Shown in pieces: positions 1-5,453 of a stretch of DNA of 5,453 nt. Both the position numbers and the translations under genes were made by a program. The notes below the pieces were generated by a model. That model saw nothing but the letters and a program-made list of their open reading frames with translations. It was not told where the DNA came from and did no database searches. Source of the stretch: Pirellulaceae bacterium (GTDB lineage: Bacteria > Planctomycetota > Planctomycetia > Pirellulales > Pirellulaceae); assembly GCA_030744095.1 (NCBI GenBank), contig JASLRF010000036.1:1-5453 (forward strand), written 5' to 3'. Position 1 is the first letter of the stretch; each line of letters starts with the position of its first letter.

Positions 1-68
1 GCCGTTTCGCCAAGTCGGCAGACACTCTGCTTTCGCCCAACCTCTTCAAAATCCAACCCCCCACAGCG

Positions 69-437
69 ATGAAACGAATTCTCCTTAAATCCAAGATTCA
101 CCGTGCGACGGTGACAGAAGCGAATCTTGAGTATGAAGGTAGTGTCACGATCGACACCGATCTGCTCCAGGCCGCTGACATTGTCGAGCACGAGAGGGTC
201 GAGATCTACAATATCTCCAGCGGCACACGCCTGGCGACATACGCGATTGGTGGCGAGGCCGGATCCGGGACGATCTGCATCAATGGCGCGGCTGCCCATC
301 TGGTTTCACCTGGTGATCTGGTGATCATTGTCAGCTATGCCGAGTACTCCGTTGAAGAACTAGGCAGCCACGTGCCGCAGTTGATTCTTGTCGATCGCAA
401 CAATCGGCCTGTGCACGACGCCGCAAATGCCAACTGA
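69..437 (+). CDS. panD: Aspartate 1-decarboxylase (pyruvoyl-dependent), complete
   Basis: Cytosolic enzyme that converts L-aspartate to beta-alanine and CO2 for pantothenate and coenzyme A synthesis. The 122 residues match the usual family length of about 115-140. Family hallmarks fall at the positions known from E. coli PanD: Lys9, the Gly24-Ser25 self-cleavage site inside YEGS (Ser25 becomes the pyruvoyl group), Arg54, Thr57, Tyr58 and Asn72. The proenzyme should therefore split into a 24-residue beta chain and a 98-residue alpha chain. The ATG at 69 is chosen because it gives this exact register. The same frame is open to the left edge, but an earlier start would shift the conserved positions. 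No Shine-Dalgarno is visible, and the 68 bases upstream show no clear promoter. The peptidase gene starts 55 bases after the stop, so the two may be co-transcribed. No panB or panC is visible here. Confidence 0.96.
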   Translation: MKRILLKSKIHRATVTEANLEYEGSVTIDTDLLQAADIVEHERVEIYNISSGTRLATYAIGGEAGSGTICINGAAAHLVSPGDLVIIVSYAEYSVEELGSHVPQLILVDRNNRPVHDAANAN

Positions 438-492
438 TGGCCGGTACAAGTAGACCCTCAACCAGGCCAGATTGGGAACCACGAAAGAAACC

Positions 493-1587
493 ATGTCACG
501 CTTCGCGCAACGACGCTCCAAGCTCCGCAAACTCATCGCCAAACACGACGCCAGCGCGATGCTCGTCACGGGCGAGCGCAATGTCACCTACTTGACGGGC
601 TTTACAGGCGACAGCAGCTTCTTGTTGTTGTCAGCTCGTGAAGCGATTCTGATCAGCGACGCGCGCTACACGATTCAGTTGGAAGAGGAGTGTCCTGATC
701 TGAACTTGGTGATCCGGTCGCCCGTGACGAAGATTCATACTGCCGCCGCCGAAGCGGTAATCTCCGCGAAAATCTCTAAGTTGGCCGTTGAAGCACACAA
801 CCTGTCGCTCGCGAATTACCAGGTGATCGCAGGCGAGTTGGCGGGCGTCGATTGCGTGCCCACGGTCGGAATAGTCGAAGCGCTACGTGAGGTGAAAGAC
901 AAAGACGAGCTTAACGAGATTCGCTACTCGGTCATGTTGGCCGAACGCGCCTTTGCTGTTGTGCGAGCATCGTTGCGACCGGATCAGACAGAAAAGGAGA
1001 TCGCCGACGCGTTGGAGCATCAGATTCGCCTGTTCGGCGGCCGAGGTACCAGCTTTACACCGATCGTCGGTGTTGGCGACCGATCAGCATTGCCCCACTA
1101 TCGACCCGGCGATCTGCGGGTCGGCGATGCGGGATTCACGTTGGTGGACTGGGGCGCTCAGGGGCGGCTGTACATGAGCGACCTCACACGTATGGTCGTT
1201 ACGGGCAAGGCCCCTGCCAAATTGGAAAGGATCTACAACATTGTGCTTGCTGCAAATCAAAGGGCGATCGAAACGATCCGGCCGGGAGTGATGATGAACG
1301 AGGTTGACGGGGCAGCGCGGAAAGTGATCGAAGATCACGGTTATGGCAAGAAGTTCAGCCATTCACTCGGTCACGGTATCGGTCTGCAGATTCACGAAGG
1401 GCCCTGGCTCCGGGGCAACGAGAAACAGCCACTCAAAGCTGGCATGGTCGTGACCGTCGAACCCGGAATCTACTTGCCGGGATTTGGTGGCGTGCGGATT
1501 GAGGATGATGTCTTAGTGACACGTGGCGCCAGCGAAGTCCTCTCCTCGGTCCCGAAGCAATGGGAAGATTGTCACACGCCAACGTAA
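493..1587 (+). CDS. M24-family Xaa-Pro aminopeptidase (PepP/PepQ-like), complete
   Basis: Probable cytosolic dimetal aminopeptidase or dipeptidase that removes residues next to proline. From the ATG at 493 it has 364 residues, typical of short bacterial M24B enzymes. Residues 1-130 form a creatinase-like N-terminal domain (VTYLTGFTGD near 31-40). Residues 135-355 form the pita-bread catalytic domain. All five expected metal ligands are present: Asp219 (VDWGAQ), Asp230 (SDLTR), His294 (LGHGIG), Glu323 (VEPGIY) and Glu337 (RIEDD). His202 and His301 match the catalytic histidines of the family. An in-frame TTG at 472 would add seven residues. I prefer 493 because translation then begins at the first helix of the domain and a weak purine stretch (gaaagaaa) precedes it. 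PepP, PepQ and other M24 peptidases cannot be separated reliably by eye, so no symbol is given. Its position just before accBC is a recurrent arrangement in bacteria, where efp often lies between them. Confidence 0.93.
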   Translation: MSRFAQRRSKLRKLIAKHDASAMLVTGERNVTYLTGFTGDSSFLLLSAREAILISDARYTIQLEEECPDLNLVIRSPVTKIHTAAAEAVISAKISKLAVEAHNLSLANYQVIAGELAGVDCVPTVGIVEALREVKDKDELNEIRYSVMLAERAFAVVRASLRPDQTEKEIADALEHQIRLFGGRGTSFTPIVGVGDRSALPHYRPGDLRVGDAGFTLVDWGAQGRLYMSDLTRMVVTGKAPAKLERIYNIVLAANQRAIETIRPGVMMNEVDGAARKVIEDHGYGKKFSHSLGHGIGLQIHEGPWLRGNEKQPLKAGMVVTVEPGIYLPGFGGVRIEDDVLVTRGASEVLSSVPKQWEDCHTPT

Positions 1588-1660
1588 ACGACTGAAGATG
1601 TTGGAACTGCCGATCGTCCTCGAACTGTTTGACGGGCGCTTCAGGGGATCATGCCGGCGG

Positions 1661-1689
1661 TTGACGCGAATCAGCATGAGCATTAGAAT
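1661..1689 (+). promoter_or_regulatory. Candidate sigma70-type promoter for accB-accC-pfp
   Basis: TTGACG at 1661-1666 and TAGAAT at 1684-1689 are separated by exactly 17 bases. Each hexamer matches five of six bases of the bacterial housekeeping consensus (TTGACA, TATAAT). Transcription would be expected to start near 1696, giving a leader of about 70 bases before accB. The site lies in the largest gap upstream of accB, where a promoter is expected. The call rests on the motif alone. Confidence 0.6.
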
Positions 1690-1722
1690 CCGGCTTAAGT
1701 TGAATTCCCGTAGGGATTTGTG

Positions 1723-1750
1723 GAAATCGAATCCAATGGAATCGGATTTC
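1723..1750 (+). promoter_or_regulatory. Leader hairpin just upstream of the accB ribosome binding site
   Basis: The bases 1723-1728 (gaaatc) pair perfectly with 1745-1750 (gatttc). After a bulged G at 1744, G1729 and A1730 pair with C1743 and T1742. After one A-A mismatch, 1732-1734 (tcc) pair with 1738-1740 (gga) around the loop aat. That gives eleven pairs in 28 bases. The hairpin ends six bases before the Shine-Dalgarno GGAG, so it could influence accB translation, or it could be a chance structure. No U-tract follows, so it is not an intrinsic terminator. No known riboswitch is recognised. Confidence 0.45.
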
Positions 1751-1756
1751 ATTCGC

Positions 1757-1760
1757 GGAG
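1757..1760 (+). promoter_or_regulatory. Shine-Dalgarno of accB
   Basis: GGAG ends six bases before the ATG at 1767, a normal spacing. It supports this ATG as the accB start. Confidence 0.7.
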
Positions 1761-1766
1761 CAAAAA

Positions 1767-2285
1767 ATGGCCGAATCGGAATCGAGTGGTGGTGTTTTCG
1801 ACGAAGCACGGTTTCTTCGAATTGTCGAACTGATGAAGGAACACGATTTGGCGGAAGTCGATCTCCGCGACGCCGAGCAACGAATTTGCATCAAACGAGG
1901 AGCAGCGGTTCCACCGATGAGCGGTCACATGGCTCCGAGCTTCATGCCGCCCGCGTACATGCAGCCACCGGCGGCCCCGCAAGTCGCAGCACCGGCACAG
2001 ACAGTTGCCCAGCCCGGACCTGTGGACGCTGACGACCCCAACGTCATCGTGATCAAGTCGCCGATGGTTGGCACGTTTTACTCGAAGCCCAATCCGAAAG
2101 CTGCCTCGTACGTCAAGGTTGGTGACCACGTCGAGCCAGAGACAACGATCTGCATCATCGAAGCGATGAAGGTTTTTAATGAAATTCCCGCCGAGATGAG
2201 TGGCAAAGTCGTGGCGATCCTCGTTGGCGAGGAGGAGCCCGTTGAATTTGGTAAGCCGCTCTTCAAAATTGACACGACAGGTTAG
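1767..2285 (+). CDS. accB: Biotin carboxyl carrier protein of acetyl-CoA carboxylase
   Basis: Carrier subunit of cytosolic acetyl-CoA carboxylase. Its biotin is carboxylated by AccC and then passes CO2 to acetyl-CoA on the AccA/AccD carboxyltransferase, making malonyl-CoA for fatty acid synthesis. It has 172 residues, close to the usual 150-170. Residues 11-44 form the N-terminal helix and strand segment (FDEARFLRIVELMKEHDLAE, then IRIKRG-like ICIKRG). Residues 45-92 form a flexible Pro/Ala linker. Residues 93-170 are the biotinyl domain, starting SPMVGTFY at 98-105. The thumb segment (about 106-120) typical of true AccB proteins is present. The biotin-accepting lysine is Lys135 in EAMKV, where the common +1 Met is replaced by Val. 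The start is supported by GGAG six bases upstream. It is followed by accC after 63 bases, as in many bacteria. Confidence 0.96.
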   Translation: MAESESSGGVFDEARFLRIVELMKEHDLAEVDLRDAEQRICIKRGAAVPPMSGHMAPSFMPPAYMQPPAAPQVAAPAQTVAQPGPVDADDPNVIVIKSPMVGTFYSKPNPKAASYVKVGDHVEPETTICIIEAMKVFNEIPAEMSGKVVAILVGEEEPVEFGKPLFKIDTTG

Positions 2286-2348
2286 ACACCTTCACTTGAT
2301 GAACGTGACCTATTCGCCCCGGGCTCTGGATATGATCTTCTGGCACGC

Positions 2349-3695
2349 ATGTTCAACAGGATTCTGATAGCAAATCGCGGCGAAATCGCCCTACGCATTA
2401 TCCGTGCGTGTCGCGAGATGGGGATCGAAACGGTTGCCGTGTTCAGCGACGCCGATCGGGGCAGCGCGTACCTCGACATGGCGGATGAAGCGATTTGCGT
2501 TGGACCTGCGAAATCGGCGCGAAGCTATCTGAAGATCGACCAGATCATTAGTGCTGCCGAAGTCGGCAACGTCGAAGCGATTCATCCGGGTTACGGATTC
2601 CTGGCTGAGAACTCGCATTTCAACGAAGTATGCCGCAGTTGCAAGATCGACTTCATCGGGCCGACCCCCGAAGCGATGGACCTGTTGGGCGACAAGAACC
2701 GAGCTCGCGACATCGCGCGCAAGGCCGACGTGCCAGTGGTTCCCGGCAGCGGCGGGCTGCTCTCTGACGAAGCTGAGGCCCTGAAAGTTGCTCACGAAAT
2801 CGGTTTCCCCGTCCTGATCAAGGCGACGGCCGGTGGTGGCGGCAAGGGCATGCGCGTCGCAGCCAACGATCTAGTTCTGAAGACGGCGATCCAGCAGGCT
2901 CAAAGCGAAGCCCAGGCGGCTTTCGGCAATGATGGGGTCTATCTGGAAAGGTATGTCGAACGACCGCGACATGTCGAAGTTCAAGTCCTGGCGGATTTGC
3001 ACGGCAACGTCGTACACCTGTGGGAACGTGAATGTTCGACCCAGCGACGGCATCAAAAGCTGATTGAGGAGAGCCCGGCACCAAACTTACCCCAAGAGAC
3101 GCGCGAAGCGATGTGTCAGGCAGCCGTGCGACTGATCAAGAGCGTCAACTACACGAATGCCGGGACCGTCGAGTTTATCGTTGACCAGGAAAACAACTAT
3201 TACTTTATCGAAGTCAACGCTCGAATTCAGGTTGAACACCCGGTCTCCGAAATGGTAACCGGAATCGATCTGATTCGGTCGCAGATTTCTATCGCGGCGG
3301 GTGAGCCGTTGCCGCTGACCCAATCCGTTATCGTGCAACGTGGCGCGGCGATCGAATGTCGCATCAATGCTGAAGACCCAGATCGCAATTTTCAGCCGTG
3401 TCCTGGTCTGATCAAGAAAATGTTCACGCCCGGCGGGATGGGGGTGCGATTCGAATCACACGTCCATGAGGGGTACGTGGTCCCGCCACATTATGATTCG
3501 ATGATCGGCAAGCTGATTGTACACCAGCCGACACGCTCCGAAGCGATTGCCTGTATGCTGCGGGCGTTGGACGAACTGCGAATCGAGGGCATTCAAACCA
3601 CGGTGCCCTTCCATAAGAAGGTGCTGCAACATTCCGAGTTCGTCGAAGGTTGGGTCGATACCAACTTTGTCGAGCGGGTGTTCTTGAGCAAATAA
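2349..3695 (+). CDS. accC: Biotin carboxylase subunit of acetyl-CoA carboxylase
   Basis: ATP-grasp enzyme that uses ATP and bicarbonate to carboxylate the biotin on AccB. Its 448 residues are almost the same length as E. coli AccC (449), and numbering is nearly collinear. The N-terminal domain begins [13 protein letters not shown] (5-17). Visible functional residues are Lys116 and Lys158 (nucleotide binding), the glycine-rich loop GGGGKGM (162-168), RRHQK ending at Lys237, Glu275 and Glu288 (metal ligands), and the RIQVEHPV segment with Arg292, Gln294, Val295 and Glu296 (bicarbonate and catalysis). Arg338 in ECRINAEDP is the biotin-contacting arginine. The protein ends after the biotin carboxylase C-terminal domain, with no fused carrier domain, so it is a stand-alone subunit and not a pyruvate or propionyl-CoA carboxylase chain. 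The ATG at 2349 fits the family start. No Shine-Dalgarno and no earlier in-frame start are visible in the 63-base gap, so initiation may be SD-independent. Confidence 0.97.
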   Translation: MFNRILIANRGEIALRIIRACREMGIETVAVFSDADRGSAYLDMADEAICVGPAKSARSYLKIDQIISAAEVGNVEAIHPGYGFLAENSHFNEVCRSCKIDFIGPTPEAMDLLGDKNRARDIARKADVPVVPGSGGLLSDEAEALKVAHEIGFPVLIKATAGGGGKGMRVAANDLVLKTAIQQAQSEAQAAFGNDGVYLERYVERPRHVEVQVLADLHGNVVHLWERECSTQRRHQKLIEESPAPNLPQETREAMCQAAVRLIKSVNYTNAGTVEFIVDQENNYYFIEVNARIQVEHPVSEMVTGIDLIRSQISIAAGEPLPLTQSVIVQRGAAIECRINAEDPDRNFQPCPGLIKKMFTPGGMGVRFESHVHEGYVVPPHYDSMIGKLIVHQPTRSEAIACMLRALDELRIEGIQTTVPFHKKVLQHSEFVEGWVDTNFVERVFLSK

Positions 3696-3706
3696 TGATA
3701 TGAGTT

Positions 3707-3713
3707 GGAGGAG
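3707..3713 (+). promoter_or_regulatory. Strong Shine-Dalgarno of the phosphofructokinase gene
   Basis: GGAGGAG lies seven bases before the ATG at 3721, within the 25-base gap after the accC stop. It is the best ribosome binding site in the window and fixes the start. There is no room for a separate intergenic promoter, so the gene is probably translated from the accBC transcript. Confidence 0.8.
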
Positions 3714-3720
3714 TTGAGAT

Positions 3721-5031
3721 ATGGACAGCCCTCTGTCCAGGCCACCGAAATCAGAGTCTTCAATTCGCCGAGTGGCGATTTTGTTTGCCGGCGGTCCCGC
3801 TCCGGCGGCCAACGCCGTGATTTCGACCTGCGCGGTTTCGTTTCTGCGGAATAACATTCAGGTATTGGGGATCAAGCACGGGTATTTGAATCTGATCGAT
3901 TATTCCTCGGACAGGCCACTGGAAGCGGGAAAGGACTTCGTCGTACTGGACGACACTGCCTTGCGTAGGACCCGCAATTCGCAAGGCATTCTGATCGGCA
4001 CGGCTCGTAGCAATCCAGGCAAGAGTATTTCGAAACCCAAACACTTGGACGATCCCGATCGAAGCGCGCCGCTGCGACGTGTGTATGAAGCACTCTGTTC
4101 GCTGGAGGTCGACGCCTTAGTCTCCATTGGTGGCGATGACACACTAAAGACCGCCAACAAGTTCAAGATGTTCCAAGACCGATTGCCAAAGAATTCAAGA
4201 CAGATTCCAGTCGTCCATTTGCCTAAAACGATCGACAACGACTACCACGGAATTGATTTCACCTTCGGATTCTTCACGGCCGTCGACACGTTAGCCACGG
4301 AGATTCGTAACCTGCTCTACGATGCCGAAGCTGGCCAGGCCTACTTTCTGGCCGAAACGATGGGCCGCAGCGCTGGCTGGCTGGCCTACGGGGCAGCAAT
4401 TGCCGGGGAAGCGAGCTTGGTGATCAGTGTCGAAGACATCATTGGTGAATTCCGCGGCAGAGAGTCAGTCACTAATCCGAAAACGGGCCAAGTCGAAACA
4501 CGTAAGATTGTGAAACTCGACCAGCTGATCGATCGCATCGTCAAGACCATAGTCGCGCGCGAAGACGAAGGCAAGAATTTCGGTGTCGTCGTGATTGCCG
4601 AAGGCGTGGCCGAGTTCCTGCCCATGAAATACTTGGAGGGGATTCCGCGGGACGACCACGGGCACATTTCAATTTCACAAGTTGCCTTGGGGCGGATGCT
4701 CGCCGGGCTGGTCGCCGAATGCTATCAAAAGACCACCGGAAGGAAGCGGAAAGTCAACGGCCTGCAGCTGGGTTATGAATCGCGTTGCGCCAAACCAAGC
4801 GCCTTCGATGTGATGTTGGGGAGCCAGTTAGGAGTGGGTGCCTATCGAGCGCTGGTGGAAAAGAACTTGAACGGCGTGATGGTCTCGGTGAAAGGCCAGC
4901 TGGAGCTGCATTACGAGCCTTTCGATAATCTCGTCGACCCCAAAACGCTCGTCACGAAAGTTCGATACATTGATCCGGCAAGCGATTTTCACAGCCTGGC
5001 TCGCTTCTTGGAAACCGACGTTAATCGGTAA
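3721..5031 (+). CDS. pfp: Pyrophosphate-dependent 6-phosphofructokinase
   Basis: Cytosolic enzyme predicted to interconvert fructose 6-phosphate plus PPi and fructose 1,6-bisphosphate plus Pi, a reversible step of glycolysis and gluconeogenesis. Its 436 residues exceed the roughly 320 of classic ATP enzymes. Motifs in order are: phosphate-binding loop GGPAPAAN (24-31), GGDD (137-140), PKTIDND (168-174) with the catalytic base Asp172, MGRSAG (214-219), AEG with Glu294, and GYESR (351-355) followed by PSAFD. In ATP-dependent enzymes the positions of Asp140 and Lys169 are glycines (GGDG, PGTIDND). Asp plus Lys is the known signature of PPi use. A segment near 240-265 is an insertion relative to short ATP enzymes. 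The usual glycine of the first loop (PAPG) is alanine here. It follows accC by 25 bases with a strong Shine-Dalgarno, suggesting one operon. Phosphoryl-donor specificity is inferred from motifs only. Confidence 0.92.
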   Translation: MDSPLSRPPKSESSIRRVAILFAGGPAPAANAVISTCAVSFLRNNIQVLGIKHGYLNLIDYSSDRPLEAGKDFVVLDDTALRRTRNSQGILIGTARSNPGKSISKPKHLDDPDRSAPLRRVYEALCSLEVDALVSIGGDDTLKTANKFKMFQDRLPKNSRQIPVVHLPKTIDNDYHGIDFTFGFFTAVDTLATEIRNLLYDAEAGQAYFLAETMGRSAGWLAYGAAIAGEASLVISVEDIIGEFRGRESVTNPKTGQVETRKIVKLDQLIDRIVKTIVAREDEGKNFGVVVIAEGVAEFLPMKYLEGIPRDDHGHISISQVALGRMLAGLVAECYQKTTGRKRKVNGLQLGYESRCAKPSAFDVMLGSQLGVGAYRALVEKNLNGVMVSVKGQLELHYEPFDNLVDPKTLVTKVRYIDPASDFHSLARFLETDVNR

Positions 5032-5337
5032 ACAGTGGGTACATCACACGAAATCCGCGCTCGCCCAACATTTGCGTGGGTGTTCCATCGACCGTTTTTT
5101 GGCGACCAAGTCATGCTCAGCTCGAATTGTTGCGTGGCCAGATAGGTTTCTGAACAGGAGGACGCGGAGCAAGCAGAGTTCCGGATTCTGCCCTCTCCGT
5201 TTCCTCCGCGTCCTCCTGTTCATTTGCCTCGGCCGAGCGGCTAAACTGGAGCCGTTGTGAGCATCCTCCAATGTTCCCTGGTCGCACTCCACATCCCCGC
5301 CGATCAGCCACGATCTACTCCCGGACTGGAAACCACC
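5032..5337. other. Non-coding region between pfp and the exported-protein gene
   Basis: This 306-base stretch has no credible gene; open frames in it lack family resemblance and overlap the inverted repeat. Its main content is the 72-base stem-loop at 5151-5222. A six-T run at 5095-5100 follows a weak six-pair stem (5062-5067 with 5077-5082), but the 12-base separation makes it a poor intrinsic terminator. No convincing promoter for the downstream gene was seen. Confidence 0.6.
5151..5222. repeat. Long inverted repeat with perfect 19-base arms
   Basis: The left arm tgaacaggaggacgcggag (5151-5169) is the exact reverse complement of 5204-5222. The arms flank a 34-base centre, which holds a small nested stem (gcaga at 5173-5177 with tctgc at 5187-5191). 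The arms are built of purine-rich (gga-rich) units on one strand and pyrimidine-rich units on the other. No U-tract follows either arm, so it is not a standard intrinsic terminator, although it could protect or end the pfp transcript. The composition and hairpin form resemble dispersed intergenic REP-like or MITE-like repeats. Copy number cannot be judged from one window. Confidence 0.8.
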
Positions 5338-5453
5338 ATGCAGGTTTTTCGACCTCTTTTCTTGACAAGCTCTGCCCTTTTCATGGCTTGTGGCGTGGCA
5401 GCGGCGGAGGAATCCAAGCCCACCGAAGCAACGTCCGAGCAGCTTGAGTTCTA
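5338..5453 (+). CDS. N-terminus of an exported protein, cut by the window edge
   Basis: An ATG at 5338 opens a frame that stays open to the last base, giving 38 complete codons. The first 23 residues look like a Sec signal peptide: Arg5, a hydrophobic core (PLFLTSSALFMACGV) and a small-residue cleavage region VAAA before EES. Cys18 lies in FMAC, which does not fit a lipobox well, so signal peptidase I cleavage is more likely than lipoprotein processing. The mature part begins EESKPTEATSEQLEF. An acidic or polar start followed by a LEF-type segment is common just before the CxxCH haem motif of planctomycete secreted cytochrome/DUF1549/DUF1553 proteins, but the diagnostic region lies outside the window, so the function is not assigned. 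The ribosome binding site is weak (gga about 12 bases upstream). Confidence 0.7.
   Translation, partial: MQVFRPLFLTSSALFMACGVAAAEESKPTEATSEQLEF

Larger units (their letters stand above)
1588..1766 (+). other. Intergenic region and 5' leader of the accB-accC-pfp unit
   Basis: This 179-base gap separates the peptidase from accB. It contains a near-consensus promoter (1661-1689), a hairpin (1723-1750) and the accB Shine-Dalgarno (1757-1760). The first 70 bases after the peptidase stop show no convincing intrinsic terminator, so read-through from upstream is possible. An open frame runs across the gap and into accB in a different register, but it has no family resemblance and I treat it as a shadow. 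Confidence 0.6.

Noticed and set aside
18..30. Small hairpin gcaga-cac-tctgc upstream of panD.
   Set aside because: A five-pair stem without a U-tract or nearby promoter is too weak to call a terminator or regulator.
1..72. Open frame ending at TGA 70-72, overlapping the panD start as ATGA; could be the tail of an upstream gene.
   Set aside because: It gives only 23 codons with no recognisable motif and unremarkable codon use. All three forward frames are open over most of this stretch, so the overlap may be chance.
1523..2032. Long open frame of 169 codons crossing the peptidase end, the promoter gap and accB.
   Set aside because: It overlaps accB in another frame, has an Arg/Ser-rich low-quality translation and no family match. 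It is a shadow.
5062..5100. Possible intrinsic terminator after pfp (six-pair stem, then six T).
   Set aside because: The stem includes a G-U pair and a nine-base loop, and the T-run begins 12 bases after it, which does not fit an intrinsic terminator.
4970..5260. 96-codon open frame overlapping the pfp end and the inverted repeat.
   Set aside because: It starts inside pfp in another frame, reads through the inverted repeat and shows no domain or ribosome binding site.
5353..5368. TTGACA-like -35 box near the start of the exported-protein gene.
   Set aside because: It lies inside the signal-peptide coding sequence and no well-spaced -10 box follows, so it is most likely a coincidence of coding.

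Overview
The window reads as ordinary chromosomal core metabolism, probably from a planctomycete (Pirellulales-like). The support is circumstantial. DNA is moderately GC-rich, Shine-Dalgarno use is uneven (good for accB and the phosphofructokinase, none visible for panD or accC), a pyrophosphate-type phosphofructokinase follows accBC, and the last gene begins like a planctomycete secreted cytochrome/DUF1553-type protein. The phylum call is inference. All genes lie on the + strand.

Layout. Positions 69-437 encode aspartate 1-decarboxylase (panD), with the full set of processing and catalytic residues. Positions 493-1587 encode an M24-family Xaa-Pro aminopeptidase with all five metal ligands. 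A 179-base gap (1588-1766) follows. It holds a near-consensus sigma70-type promoter (TTGACG, 17 bases, TAGAAT) and a leader hairpin just ahead of the next ribosome binding site. Positions 1767-2285 encode the biotin carboxyl carrier protein (accB), and 2349-3695 encode biotin carboxylase (accC). After 25 bases with a strong Shine-Dalgarno comes a 436-residue phosphofructokinase (3721-5031) whose GGDD and PKTIDND motifs mark it as PPi-dependent. Positions 5032-5337 are non-coding and carry a striking stem-loop with perfect 19-base arms (5151-5222). At 5338 a new exported protein begins and runs off the window.

How the genes may work together. AccB carries biotin and AccC carboxylates it with ATP and bicarbonate; this is the first half-reaction of acetyl-CoA carboxylase. 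The carboxyltransferase genes (accA, accD) are not in the window. PanD makes beta-alanine for pantothenate, hence coenzyme A and the acyl-carrier prosthetic group, so it is metabolically upstream of the same pathway. The phosphofructokinase, apparently co-transcribed with accBC, controls carbon flow through glycolysis towards acetyl-CoA. The peptidase-accB-accC order recalls the peptidase-efp-accB-accC cluster of other bacteria, but efp is absent here.

I found no mobile element, CRISPR array, RNA gene or clearly new system. The points most worth a second look are the 72-base inverted repeat, the accB promoter and leader hairpin, the accBC-PPi-phosphofructokinase linkage and the exported protein at the right edge.
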